DNA of 64,000 nt from Nymphalis io. Taxonomy: Eukaryota; Arthropoda; Insecta; Lepidoptera; Nymphalidae. The position numbers were made by a program, and so were the translations under genes. Below are positions 13,601 through 23,455 of the stretch, piece by piece. Position 1 is the stretch's first letter. Every line of letters begins with the position of its first letter. The stretch is from positions 2,857,001 through 2,921,000 of the forward strand of contig NC_065888.1 of assembly GCF_905147045.1 (NCBI RefSeq), in the 5' to 3' direction. The notes beneath the pieces are model-generated. The model saw nothing but the letters and a program-made list of their open reading frames with translations, was not told the origin of the DNA and did not search any database.

Positions 13601-16600
13601 AATTACAGGCACAATGAAGATAGCAAATAAGTTTCTACTCCCGCATTAAAGGTGTACTTTATAGTTAATTTCTTACAGTTCCGATGGTGAGCACTTACCC
13701 ATCGCAATTTGCTTGTCAACCTTCCTCAATGCATTTTATGATTGTTTTCTTGTTACTAAGTTTATTTAGAGAAATACTATTTACACAAAATATTTGTTTT
13801 TTTTTTAATTAAAAAATTGGAAGAAAAAGTATTGTTTTATTTGGATTTTAATATATAACAGCACAGAACATATATTATTTTAATTATTGTTATTTTAAGA
13901 ACATAAATTTAGTTTTTTTTTTCTAATTAAATATATTACTACAAAATCGAATCAATCATTTCGCTAACAATAAAAAAAAACAAATTTGTACATGTTTTTA
14001 AAAAATATATGCAATTGAAAAATGCTTCGATATGTAACCGTATTTATTTCATCAGATGGGATACCTTGAAGTAGTTATACCACCCGACTTTATTCCTGAA
14101 GAGACTTCAGGCGATACGATGGTTCCTGAAGGTGGAACAGCCCGAGTATCGTGTAAAGCGAGGGGTATCCCACCACCAAGAGTTATGTGGAAACGTGAGG
14201 ATGGACAGGAAATCGTTGTTAGAGATAATACAGGAGCAAAGACCAAAGGTAAGAAAACTTTTAGTCTTAACAATTTGTACATTTTTTTTGTCATATTATT
14301 ATTTTTCTAAGCGACTTCTCATCGGGACTTCGATTTATGGTTATGGATTTTTTTTTATTTCTTATAGTAATCATTTATTTTTTGTAAATCGAAATATTGC
14401 TCGCACCTTTGGGATGACTCCGCTAAGTACCAACTCGAGGCCTTGGATCGGTTGCAACGACGTGCGATTTGCATTATTGGTGACGTAAAGGACGCAAAAA
14501 GCCTCGAGCCTTTACAATTGCATAGAGATAGCAGCGCTAAGCGCTTTCTATCAAATGTATCACGGCAAGTGCTCTGAGGAATTATTCTTTTCTTCACAAG
14601 TCTACGCGTGCTGGCTCACAATGTCACCGCCTAACAATGACTTCAATTCCATCGCGCACGATTTGTTTACGTTTTTTTGTTGGAATTGGAATTCGTTACC
14701 AGCACACGCGTTCTCCTCCTCTTACAACCTGGGTTCCTTCAAACGAGGCGTGAACGGGCATCTTGCGGGCCGGTAAGGCAGGAGCGGCTAGTGAAACATT
14801 CTTCTCGACTGTACTAGTCGTCGTCGCGTTTGGACTCCACTACCACTTACCATCAGGTGGGGTGGAGTCATTGGTATTCCCGGCTTATAAAAAAAAGCAG
14901 TATAAAATGCAATTTAATATTTACGGAATGTGTTTAAAATTACTGCGTAATTTATATTTTGAATTACATTTACCATTTTTTAATATTTACGATTTGTCTA
15001 CCAATCGTTGGCTTCATAATAATCGCCAAGAGACGGAAAGACTTGTATGCTATATTTGTTTAAGCAAATAACTAATTATTATTGACACAATTATTGCTAC
15101 TAACATTGGAATAGTATTAGGCGTTCAGTATTTCTATAAATACGAGATAGAATTAAGCCGGCTTGTCTCTAAGGACTTAATAATATATCTTGAGATATAA
15201 ATTATTTTCTTCGATTGTGGTTCAAGCTAAGAGACACAGCATTTTGATCAGTAAATTAGCAGTATAGCTCCACAGTTATCTGATTACTCCGTTAGAACAG
15301 TAGCTGGATTATAACGCTTTTGATACCAAGATTCTGGGTTCGAACCCTAGGTCAGGCCAGTTATTAAATCTGTAAAATATTATTATTGTAATTTTTGTTT
15401 TTTTTTTTACTATTTATTGTTTTGTATTTACGATCCCAGTTTGGTCAAAATAAATGATTTTATTATTATTAAGCTATTGGATTTTTTGGTTAATTACTTT
15501 TAAAATTTGAAGTCACTGATATAAGGATGATACTAACGCATGAAAGAGCGTAATATAACTTGAAAATAAAGCTCATTTACCCGTTTTTTTTTAATATAAC
15601 TTACAATTTATAGAAGTATAATATGAAATCCTTTTTTATATTACGAAAATTAATTTTAATTTAAATCACCGAAGCGTATTATATAACATTATAAGTGATG
15701 TCATAGCAAGAACTCAGCCTTATGTACACCGCCTTATCTGATTACCGGATTATAATTTCCTTGATGTTTGTAGAACATTTGTGGGAAAACGGGGAGAAAT
15801 TTTGTACGGTAACAAATATTTAAAGATAAAATCAAAACAGTTCAGTCGCGATTATTTTGATTGGAGCGTGTGCCGGCCTATTCGCAACTGTAATCAAAAT
15901 AATTACATATACTTATAACCTAACACTTTCAAATGTTTTCCATGACTGTAATAGTATACACACTACAAAGCTTAAATGTCTCACTTAAACTACGAGTGTT
16001 GCTATAAAAACACTTAAGAGATGAAAAAAATGTTTCGGTATCTTACAAATAATTTCTACTAAAAATTCATTTACTATTGACTAATCTTTACCGGCCTTAT
16101 TTATAAACAATGTTTTGCGTTTTGCTTAGTTAAACACACGTCGTCTCTTTCTTTTATATTGATTTGACATTTGAAAGAAGGAGACGTCTTATTGTTTAGC
16201 TAACTACCCCCTCAACATATATAGGAATAGTCTTATTCATGTTTTTAAAGTTATAAGCTCGTTGTGCGTCCACTTGATCAACTTAAATACTTAAAATAAG
16301 TATTTGTTTTCAAGATAATCTATCAAATCAATTGTAGGTTCGTCTAGATGGTCGGTAAGTACCTGCACAAGATAGCGCGGCGGGAAATGTCACCTTCCTG
16401 CCACGAGTGTGGTGCGCCAATCGACACGGCGCAACACACCCTCACGGAGTGTGCCGCGTGGGGGCCCCAGAGGCATTCCCTGGTCGTTGTCGGCGGAGAC
16501 CTCTCCTTACCGAGCATCATCAACGCGATGCTTGAAAGCGAGGAGTGCTGGTCGGAAATGGTCTTCTTCTGTGAAAATGTGATGTCGCAGAAGGAGGCCA

Positions 16601-19600
16601 CGGAGCGGGAGCGGGAAGAGGACGCCGCTGCAAACCTGCTCCACCGAAGACGACCGAGGAGAAGAATGAGGCGCTATGCACACCTTCTCCCTCCGCCGCA
16701 ATAGACGTCGCTGGGGCTAGGGGGGTTTTCAGTACCCAGGTAATCTCCCTAGAGAATGACGGCCTGCATAGGCAGGCTGCCCGTCAGAGCATCGCGGTAG
16801 CATGCGCAAGCGATCCCGTGGCGTTCCTCGTTATGACGGAATGGGTACCGCTGGTTTTTTAGTGGGTATTCCGTTGTTCGGGGTGCACTCGGCGCCTCGG
16901 ACATCGGCGAGCCCCACATACCCACCATATTGTTCCCGTGGGGGAAACGCGTAATGCGTTTTTCCAGAGTAAAAAAAAGGTTCGTCTAGATGGCGATGTA
17001 GTTAAGGTTTATAATGAGCCATATTCACAATGGATGTTGTCAATGAAAAAAAAAAAACCGATAGAAGTCACCGTGGACAAGTTATCAATAAATTTTACTA
17101 ACTATATTAATATTATAAATGCTAAAGGAACTCTGAACTTGAAGCCGAGGAATACCAACATCTAACATGCAGACAAAGCCGCGGATGAACACTTTCCTTC
17201 TTAAAATATAAAATTAACAATAAGCCAAATATAGAGTATTAATATATCGGCAAATATAAGATACGAAGTAATGGTTCGTAAGGAATCCTTAATCCGAAGT
17301 AAAGCAAAAGTTTGAGAAGATTTGGAGCTTATCCCACCAAGCTGCTACATTGCGGATTGGTGAATTAAATAATATTACATATGAAAGAACGGTTGATATA
17401 CATATATAATAATAAATAATAGTCAGTACGGTAACAAATTCAAATATATACCGTTACGATACTAATTATTTTATAAAATTAACCAGATAAAAAATTAAAT
17501 AATATTTATCAAAAAATTCTTTCGCTATTTTAATAAATCATCTGGGTCTGGTAATTGGAAAAATACAGAGCAACTTGGTGACCTCAAATTACAGCGAACT
17601 CGGCGGGCTGCAGGAAAAATATTTCATTTGTCTTAGTTTATCTGAATAGCGCAAGGACGGCATTGTTTTTCTGAATATGTATAATAATACGAACGTCTGT
17701 GTGACCGCATTCGTGGCGCCACAATGAGCTTCGCGGCGACTATTCCCGGGATGAGTTTCGCGTCCAGTATTGTTTAAAGTTTGTCGTAATTAGTAGAGTT
17801 CCGCGCTGAATAGACTCCTAGGTCGCATTGTAGGAATGTTAAAACGCTTTTGCGGATCACTAAAATTCTTATTTGAATCGAGTTATTTATAAAGGGGAAT
17901 GTACACAGCTGTGTTTAATATTCTTTCAAGAATGATTTTCAGATGGGTCAAGTCAAAATGTATACTAAAATGAATGTTATAGTAGTCGTTACGCAAAAAT
18001 ATTTTTATCAAATGATTTTCCATTTTCAAAAAGAAATGCTCTAAATAAATATTTTAATGTTAGTCACGCCGGTTGGCGTGGTTGGTAGATACTTGCCTTT
18101 CAAGCCGAAGGTTATGGGTTCGTTTCCCACCCAAGACAGACATTTGTGTGCATGAACATGTTCGTCCTGAGTTTGAGTGTAATTATCTATATAAGTATGT
18201 ATTTACATAAGAAAAGTAGTATATGTAGTATATTAGTTGTCTGGTTTCCAAAGTACAAGCTCTGCTTAGCTTGAGATCAGATAGTCGTGTGTGAATAATG
18301 TCCCAGGATATTATTATTATTATTATTATTATTAGTACTTATTATAAATATTTTGATATATGTATTTTATACATATTTTTAAATGTTGAACAATACTTGT
18401 GCAAATAATACAACGCATTTTTATATGTATTGAAAGAAATTATAGAAATAATTATTCTTGTGAAAACAATAATTATGTAGGAAACAATATACATTAATGT
18501 GTCAATTGTTTATTCAACAAATAATAGCCGGACCATAGACACAAAACAATTAATTTTTCATTCATGTGACTTAAATATTATTTGCGAATCACACGATCTA
18601 TTTTTATAACCGTTTCCTATTCATAGAAAATCATCCAAGAATTTTGAACATCTAAATAAACAATTAATCAATTACATTTTACTCATGAAATAAGTATTAT
18701 AGTTCATATGCTTTTATTTTAATTTGAAGCAATTGCATAGATTTAGAAGTAATATATCATTCAAGAATCAATATATTCCAAGCGTCTTAGATGCCTCTAT
18801 AATAATAGAAATAAAATTATAATCTCATGTATGCCTTACTAACAAAAAATATAATATTTTTATGGCTAATATATTAAATATATTGGGACCGAAAATACAA
18901 ATTTAAACAGATTTTTACGTTTCGATATAAAGTTTTTTTGTTTAGCTTTAGTAGTCGGAATGCAATATGCGTAAAATTGAATAAATCATACGTCGCATGA
19001 TTACGTTCCATTTTTGAAAAAAAAACTGTGTAATAAGCTATATATGGATGATATTAAAGTTTACTCTACGAAATAACCAATATTTCAAGCTTAAACTACG
19101 TCATTCTCTTGTACAAATGATTCGATTGTTTGCAGTGCTCGGGTACCAAGGTGAAGTATTAAAGTTGACGAAGATATCGCGTTCCGAAATGGGAACATAC
19201 TTGTGTATTGCGGGTAATGGAGTTCCGCCCACAGTGAGCAAGAGGATTCATATAAGCGTTCATTGTAAGTTGATATTATATTATATTAAGTAAAAATATA
19301 ATATCGTATATTTATTTAACAACGAATGTTAACGATGTCTGTGTACATAAAAATGTATGAAATTCTGAGGTAACGTTTCTTTTTCTTATTCGTTACTAAG
19401 TAATAATATGATTTAATATCGAGTGCACAGTAAAAATATTGAATGTTCGTCTAGTGTTAATTTTTTCTGAGTATTATAATCCAAAACACAGACAAAGTGA
19501 AAGTCAAAAATATTTATTCAATATTACTCTTAATTGTCGATTATCACTAATCTACCACCTTCCAGACAGGCTTTTTTATAAGATTTCACTAACACTTGTC

Positions 19601-22600
19601 AGCAGTAGCGATTGTGGTTAAAAAGCCTTAAGTCGATAAAAATTTGAACATCCCTTATTAAACAAAAGCCACAGCACTTACAGAACTATTATGTGTCGTC
19701 ACGGCCCCTATGGGAGCGGATCTTAATTAAATATCGAATCGTAGCACGCGAGGTGCAAGGGTTATAAGTGTCCGAAGAGTAATTAAGTTAATTAGTAGGT
19801 AAATTGTGTTATGAAGACCCATGAAATGAGTATCTATTGTAACGCAGTTGAATTTAATAACCATTTAATCAGTATATTCCAAACTGTCACACGTATGCTT
19901 TTATATAAAATGTTCTTAATTATTTTGTTATAAATAACTTGAAAAAAATTAGATATATTTCAGCCACAAATATGATATATCTTAAAATAACTTTACATAA
20001 GTCGATTTTTGGTATTGATTATGAATGAAATTTTGTTGCTTTTTTTAACTCTTTTTAAAAAATGTAAGTATGTTTTACAATATTATGAAAACAAGATACT
20101 TTGCTTTACTTAGGTTGCTTAATCTAAAAATGTTGTATGTGGACTTAATTAAATATAAGAATATAAAAGTAATACTCAAAGTTTTGATAGTGTTGCTATG
20201 TTTCGTTTTCCTTATTAAGGTATTGTTTTTTAAATATTGTCGAAACCCTGAAATAGAACCGATATTTGAATCTACATACGTTTTATATTAAGACCTATAA
20301 CAGTTTTTTCTCTAAAATAAAAACCACATCACGTATAATGTTTATTTGAATCAGCATATATTGTAGACAAGCCTGGCTTAATATAGCAATAAAATAAATA
20401 ACAAAATTAATAGAAATAACACATAAAAATTAAATAATCGAATCAAAAAAAAAAATAAGAGTAATATAAACACAAGCAAATTTACATAAAACGAAATTAC
20501 ATTTAACAAAAATATTGTATCAGCAAAATTGGTTTTATCCCAATAGGTAAACCACTCGACCTACATATACATATGTGTACCAAATTAATATATACTCCGT
20601 GGTCGGCTTTATGCAATCTCGTTTAAACCACCCACTCATCAAATATTCACACACCAAACAGCAATACTTAGTATTGTTATGTTTAGGTTTTGTATAGGCA
20701 GTTGGTGGCGTATAGGCAATGTAAGAGATAGAATGGAGGATGGTGACCACTTACTTTTAGATACTTCCATTGCCAGTCTGCCTACATATTTAAAATCGAC
20801 TATTTTAAAGAAAAAAAAGGGATATGGAATTACTAAATGAATAATAATCATTGATCTAATAATAAATTTTCCTATTTGAATTTCTGAGTCAATTGTATGC
20901 TTTTGTCTAAATTATTCTAGAAATAAGACAGAATTGTATTCATATTCCGTTTCAATGCTGTTGCACTAGTACTAATTAGGGGGAAGGCGCAACTCTAGAT
21001 GAATACAAGGTGACGCGCACCGTCTCGGCTAAATAATAGCCCAATCATTTTACGTCTTCGAATCCATTTACGGTTGTAAATTTAATTTTGTCCTCTTATT
21101 TGATTTCTTATTATAATTATTCTCGCCTCACCGCAATGAATATAAAATATTTTCACATTAAGAAGATTTATTTATTCGCAGTTCATCCAGTAATTCAAGT
21201 ACCAAATCAGCTCGTCGGTGCTCCACTAGGCACAGATGTTACCCTCGAATGTTACGTTGAATCTTCGCCAAAATCAATCAACTACTGGGTTAAGGATCCA
21301 GGTAATATTTCTTTTGTGATTGAAGAACTTTAAGACGATAATGAACATTAAGAATTTCGAATATCACATTATTTTTTTTTTCTGAGAGATTAGGAAAACA
21401 AAACGAAGGTCTATTCTATAAACCATTAATATAAATATTAATTCTGAGAAAAGTAATAATAATAAAAATATAGACCATATATGAATAGGGCTTAGATAAA
21501 TATGTATTTATTGTGCTCTTTTTATAGATCTATATTCCTATTTTGAATTTATTTTATTTTTATTTCAATAATATTAAATCAAGTAAATGTAACCCAAACA
21601 GATAAAATGTTTCTTTTTTTTAACTTTTGGATGTTGTTTCTTTATAAATGTGTACACTATTAAGATAAAACCCTTGTTATCTGTTCGAGTTGATCTAACA
21701 ATAGCCTGGACGTCCAAGCAATATAATTTTGTAAATGAAAACTCCCTTGTAAATCTTTCTTCCAATACAAGAAAGACCGTAAGATCATCTATCGTCTTGT
21801 TCTAAATTAATTACTTACATATAATTACATTAACGTTACGCAATATTGTTATCAAATTTGTATTAACGCTAATAGAATTATGATTAAGTTGGTAAAGCGT
21901 CACGATTATAACAGAAACAAATTATAAAGCGGATATAAAACTCTAGGTGTCTGCCCGAAGTTTTTACATTTTTCATAAAAGTTGGCGGAGGAAAGATGAA
22001 ATTCTAATATTGGATTTGAAAGCAAATGTTTTAAGTAATAAATTGTATCGCAGGTGAGCTGATAATACCATCCGAGCATCACGAGATGACTGTCAGACAA
22101 AAGAGTATGTTCGAAGCCGAAATGTCTATGACAATCAAGAACATACGGAGAGAGGACCTGGGCAGCTACATATGTGTTGCGAAGAACTCCTTAGGAGACG
22201 TGGAGAGTAAAATCAGGTTATATGGTATGAAAACAGTATAAATTATAATAATTTTTTTATTTGTTGTCTTTTTTGTTATTTATTGCAACCTGATATAAAA
22301 ACTTTTTGATTAGCTTAGGCTACGCTGGTCGAGAATTCTCAAGGGTATTAAATATACGATTTTTATGCAAAAAAAATTACATTTTTTAAATTTATATAAA
22401 ATATTTTTTTTAACGTTTTTTATAGAAATACCAGGTAACGACAGGCATATATATCAGTACCCAGAGGAAAGAACGGTCTCAGATGATGAGTATGGAACCG
22501 AAATATATGATGAAGATTTTGATGATAAAGATCCAGAGAAGAGCAATCGAATTTCAGACAGAGCTAACAAATGGTTTTCAAACGATGGCAAAGTAATCGT

Positions 22601-22679
22601 TACTAATAATAATGCATCAATATTTAATGCTACAATTATTATTGTTACAATCATAAGTCTATTAAATACTTTATCTTAA
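7519..22679 (+). CDS. DIP/lachesin-type three-Ig cell-surface protein (7 exons, 5' end missing)
   Basis: Seven exons (7519-7625, 9708-9893, 14056-14248, 19136-19264, 21182-21301, 22054-22224, 22426-22679) join in phase with AG/GT borders and encode 386 residues to a TAA stop. Three Ig domains are seen, with cysteine pairs C27/C88, C131/C186 and C229/C286 and core tryptophans W39, W143 and W241. Motifs VPPD-like (IPPDF, 106-110), MVPEGGT (120-126), GVPPTVSKR (191-199) and VPNQLVGAPLGTDVTL (212-227) are typical of insect Dpr-interacting proteins and lachesin. Members of that family are neuronal surface proteins that bind Dpr partners for synaptic matching and are usually GPI-anchored. Residues 315-340 are strongly acidic; residues 368-386 are a hydrophobic tail after an N/S-rich stretch, as in a GPI signal. 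The first base of codon 1 lies on an upstream exon not found here, which should encode the signal peptide. Introns are 2082, 4162, 4887, 1917, 752 and 201 bp. The paralogue cannot be decided without a search. Confidence 0.9.
9708..9893 (+). CDS. DIP-like gene, exon b: rest of Ig domain 1
   Basis: The exon has 62 codons in phase 0 at both ends (AG at 9706-9707, donor GTGAGT at 9894). It encodes VGWVKADTKAIQAI, HSTWYLHIKNVQEEDRGQYM and CQINTDPMKSQ. These are the Ig-1 signature stretches of DIP/lachesin proteins, including the core tryptophan and the second cysteine of the YxC motif. Confidence 0.93.
10288..10598 (+). repeat. SINE C copy, near full length (intronic)
   Basis: It starts TACTGGTAGTAGGGCT and runs through GGTATCACCTACTCATCAGA and AGTTCCCAAGGTTGGTGGCG to ACTATAAAAAAA. 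It lies in the 4.2-kb intron of the DIP-like gene, in the same orientation as transcription. Confidence 0.88.
10778..11141 (+). repeat. SINE A copy, full length (intronic)
   Basis: The head is CTGCCTCGCTAGTCTAGTGG and the B box is GGGTTCAATTCCCAGGTCGG. The body is CAGTAGCAGCCCGGAGTCTG and the tail GAAATCGGTCTGGAGGACAT. It sits in the same intron as the preceding SINE C. Confidence 0.9.
11526..11571. repeat. Near-perfect hairpin with poly(T)/poly(A) arms
   Basis: GGGCAAAA, a T run and CCTCATG face CATGAGG, an A run and TTGCCC across a very short loop. The arms differ mainly by run length. It lies inside an intron of the DIP-like gene and matches no other repeat here. Confidence 0.75.
11980..12187 (+). 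repeat. SINE C copy with internal deletion (intronic)
   Basis: The 5' part is intact (GGTGGTAGAGCTTTGTGCAA to CCAAGGTTGGTGGCGC), then the sequence jumps to the terminal TCTTATTCTATAAAAAAA. The middle, including the usual hairpin, is missing. Confidence 0.85.
12263..12299. repeat. Perfect 16-bp-stem hairpin
   Basis: Arm CTATTTCCACACGCAT (12263-12278) is exactly complementary to 12284-12299 around a 5-base loop. It is intronic and of unknown role. Confidence 0.85.
12306..12385 (+). repeat. Possible old SINE A tail fragment
   Basis: GCTCACAAATTTGTGCACTG followed by an ATAT, CAATTAGCTAGTCTTCGA order is loosely like the SINE A 3' half. Divergence is high, so the call is tentative. Confidence 0.35.
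13042..13350 (-). repeat. SINE B copy, full length (intronic)
   Basis: The reverse copy has the tail (AACAGCCTGTGAATGTCCCA) at its left end and the head (GGCCATCTCGGCTT) at its right end. It is opposite to the direction of the host gene and lies just upstream of the exon at 14056. Confidence 0.92.
13515..13737 (+). repeat. Old diverged SINE C copy (intronic)
   Basis: Recognisable pieces are GCAGTATAATTACAGGCACA, TTTCTTACAGTTCCGATG and GGTGAGCACTTACCCATC. Many substitutions and indels point to an old insertion. Confidence 0.6.
14056..14248 (+). CDS. DIP-like gene, exon c: Ig domain 2, first half
   Basis: The exon is 193 bp, phase 0 in and phase 1 out, with donor GTAAGA at 14249. It starts MGYLEVVIPPDF, carries the family motif MVPEGGTARVSCKARG with cysteine C131, and ends in VMWKREDGQEIVVRD. 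From memory, family members usually have V at the first position where this exon has M, so the ATG is a splice-junction residue and not a start codon. Confidence 0.92.
14391..14896 (+). mobile_element. CR1-like LINE 3' fragment, 5'-truncated (intronic)
   Basis: It is homologous to the C-terminal part and 3' UTR of the LINE at 36,085-39,765. Shared runs include AATATTGCTCGCACCTTTGG, GGTTGCAACGACGTGCGATT and TATCACGGCAAGTGCTCTGA. It ends with a strong hairpin (GACTCCAC...GTGGAGTC, near 14834-14869), then TTATAAAAAAAA. Frameshifts break the reading frame. It is an old truncated copy in sense orientation within the DIP-like gene. Confidence 0.85.
15280..15375 (+). repeat. tRNA-like SINE head fragment
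   Basis: TGGGTTCGAACCCTAGGTCAGGCCAG is a B-box region followed by the same kind of AGTTATT sequence seen in SINE A. The upstream half does not fold as a proper tRNA by eye, so a tRNA gene is not called. Confidence 0.45.
16348..16704 (+). pseudogene. R1-type ORF2 C-terminal remnant (zinc knuckle)
   Basis: The reading frame codes for about 117 residues: KYLHKIARREMSPSCHECGA with the CCHC-like motif, a WSEMVFFCENVMSQKE segment, and an arginine-rich end. R1-family ORF2 proteins are many times longer, so endonuclease and reverse transcriptase are gone. The apparent ATG falls in the target-site duplication and is accidental. Confidence 0.8.
16352..16977 (+). mobile_element. R1-like LINE, 5'-truncated, with 16-bp TSD (intronic)
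   Basis: The insertion begins in the 3' part of an R1-type ORF2 and ends in a short A run. Exact duplicates AGGTTCGTCTAGATGG at 16336-16351 and 16978-16993 bound it. The encoded tail has the C-x2-C, H-x4-C zinc-finger pattern (CHEC...HTLTEC, codons within 16396-16452) that R1-clade elements carry after the reverse transcriptase. The 3' UTR (GCTGGTTTTTTAGTGGGTAT, CGAGCCCCACATACCCAC) recurs at 6765 and 57862. It is GC-rich against AT-rich surroundings. Confidence 0.9.
16994..17165 (+). pseudogene. Unrecognised ORF fragment interrupted by the R1-like element
   Basis: Directly after the duplicated target the frame stays open: VRLDGDVVKVYNEPYSQWML, then a lysine run and PIEVTVDKLSINFTNYINII, to a TAA at 17163-17165. 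Before the insertion the target was preceded by AATTGTAG, an acceptor-like sequence. It could be an exon or retro-pseudogene piece. It is not part of the DIP-like protein, and I do not recognise the family. Confidence 0.3.
17313..17366 (-). repeat. Small SINE B fragment
   Basis: GAGAAGATTTGGAGCTTATC and CCACC...GCTGC...TTGCGGATTGGTGAATT match the reverse SINE B between its tail and centre. Both ends are missing. Confidence 0.55.
17560..17860. other. GC-elevated unique intronic segment
   Basis: This stretch (for example GCGGCGACTATTCCCGGGAT) is richer in CG dinucleotides than the surrounding intron, has no long ORF, and matches no repeat family in the window. It could be a regulatory element or an old insertion. 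Confidence 0.35.
18063..18336 (+). repeat. SINE D copy, full length (intronic)
   Basis: The head is GCCGGTTGGCGTGGTTGGTA and the B box is GGGTTCGTTTCCCACCC. The body is GTAATTATCTATATAAGTATG and the tail TAATGTCCCAGGATATTATT, followed by an (ATT)n run at about 18311-18333. Confidence 0.88.
19136..19264 (+). CDS. DIP-like gene, exon d: Ig domain 2, second half
   Basis: The acceptor TTTGCAG ends at 19135 and the donor GTAAGT starts at 19265. The exon encodes EVLKLTKISRSEMGTYLCIA and GNGVPPTVSKRIHISVH, the most conserved stretch of the DIP/lachesin family. It contains C186, the partner of C131. It is phase 1 on both sides. Confidence 0.93.
19495..19620 (+). repeat. Possible fragment of a 'TCAAAGTC...TTTATTCAA' repeat
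   Basis: AAAGTCAAAAATATTTATTCA resembles the start of the repeats at 53161 and 55083. The rest is too diverged to be certain. Confidence 0.35.
20610..20800 (+). repeat. SINE C copy, diverged with deletion (intronic)
   Basis: It shows ACCACCCACTCATCAAATAT, CAATACTTAGTATTGTTATG, TTGGTGGCGTATAGGCAATG and GGTGACCACTTACTTTTAGA. The central part between them is lost. Confidence 0.75.
21182..21301 (+). CDS. DIP-like gene, exon e: Ig domain 3, first half
   Basis: The acceptor GCAG ends at 21181 and the donor GTAATA begins at 21302, a weaker donor than the others. Codons run FHPVIQVPNQLVGAPLGTDV then TLECYVESSPKSINYWVKDP, giving C229 and W241 of the third Ig domain. The phase (1 in, 1 out) fits both neighbours. 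Confidence 0.93.
22054..22224 (+). CDS. DIP-like gene, exon f: Ig domain 3, second half
   Basis: The acceptor CGCAG ends at 22053 and the donor GTATGA starts at 22225. The exon encodes GELIIPSEHHEMTVRQKSMF and a MTIKNIRREDLGSYICVAKN stretch with C286, then SLGDVESKIRLY. This closes the third Ig domain. Confidence 0.93.
22426..22679 (+). CDS. DIP-like gene, last exon: acidic linker and GPI-type tail
   Basis: The acceptor TTTTTATAG ends at 22425, only 201 bp after the previous exon. The exon encodes an acidic stretch (VSDDEYGTEIYDEDFDDKDP), a KWFSNDGKV segment, an N/A/S-rich candidate omega region near residues 363-367, and a hydrophobic end (IIIVTIISLLNTLS) before TAA at 22677-22679. This layout suggests GPI attachment and not a transmembrane domain with a cytoplasmic tail. 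Confidence 0.88.
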
Positions 22680-22790
22680 AACTATTCAGCTAAAATTATA
22701 TTAATCCTAAAACCGTGCTGTTATAAATGTATAGGTTTATTATTTTATAAATATATTATAATATTTAATTCTGATTTAATAAAAAATAAA
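22680..22790 (+). promoter_or_regulatory. 3' UTR with poly(A) signals of the DIP-like gene
   Basis: An AT-rich tail follows the stop codon. Two AATAAA hexamers lie at 22778-22783 and 22785-22790, about 100 bp after the stop, and are the likely polyadenylation signals. The cleavage site cannot be placed exactly. Confidence 0.6.
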
Positions 22791-23357
22791 CGAACACTAA
22801 TATATAATGCAAATTTATTATTGTTATTTTTATTATTTTACATACAAACTGTATTTAAATGACTGCTTAATGTAAAAACCATACGACCAACTAATCAAGC
22901 CGATGCAATCGCATTATGTTTTCAATCGAAACTACTGATAGCTTTTCAAATAACATTCAATCAAATAATGTTTTCGTAAAAATAGTTTACGTTTAGCAAT
23001 GTTTTATAATTATGCATTAAAAATAAATAATAAATGAAGCTGATTAGATGTTTTAGAATTCCGATCAAAATTAATTGTTGATTGAAGTTGATTTTAGGTG
23101 ATCGACTGTGTTAGTGAAAGCGGTTTATAATCAAAATGTCAACCATAATATTATTATAAGTAAATATTTAACAAATAAAATGCAAATAACTTGCTTTTTA
23201 TCGTCATAAAACTATTGACAGTTTGAAAAGATCTCGTAAATTTTTCAATAGATTTTACAATCAATATATTTATATTTTTATAGTAAACTGCTTGTGTGTA
23301 TTTAGTTGATCGTTTCATATTTAAGGCGTTCTATGATATAAAGAGGTCTCTTGTTTT

Positions 23358-23455
23358 CAGCATCATCTTATGATGACCCTTCGTCCTCCACTCCTAGAAA
23401 TAGGCCTCTCCAATGGCACACCACTGAGCTCGATCTTCAGCTCTCAATCTCCATC
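23358..23455 (-). mobile_element. RTE-type LINE 3'-end relic
   Basis: GACCCTTCGTCCTCCACT, AAATAGGCCTCTCCAATGG and CACACCACTGAGCTCGATCT resemble the 3' end of lepidopteran RTE elements; compare AACATAGGCCTCTCCCAAGG at about 28024 in the intact copy. It is short and broken. Confidence 0.6.

Noticed and set aside
18311..18333. ATT trinucleotide run as a stand-alone microsatellite of interest
   Set aside because: It is the normal variable tail of SINE D.
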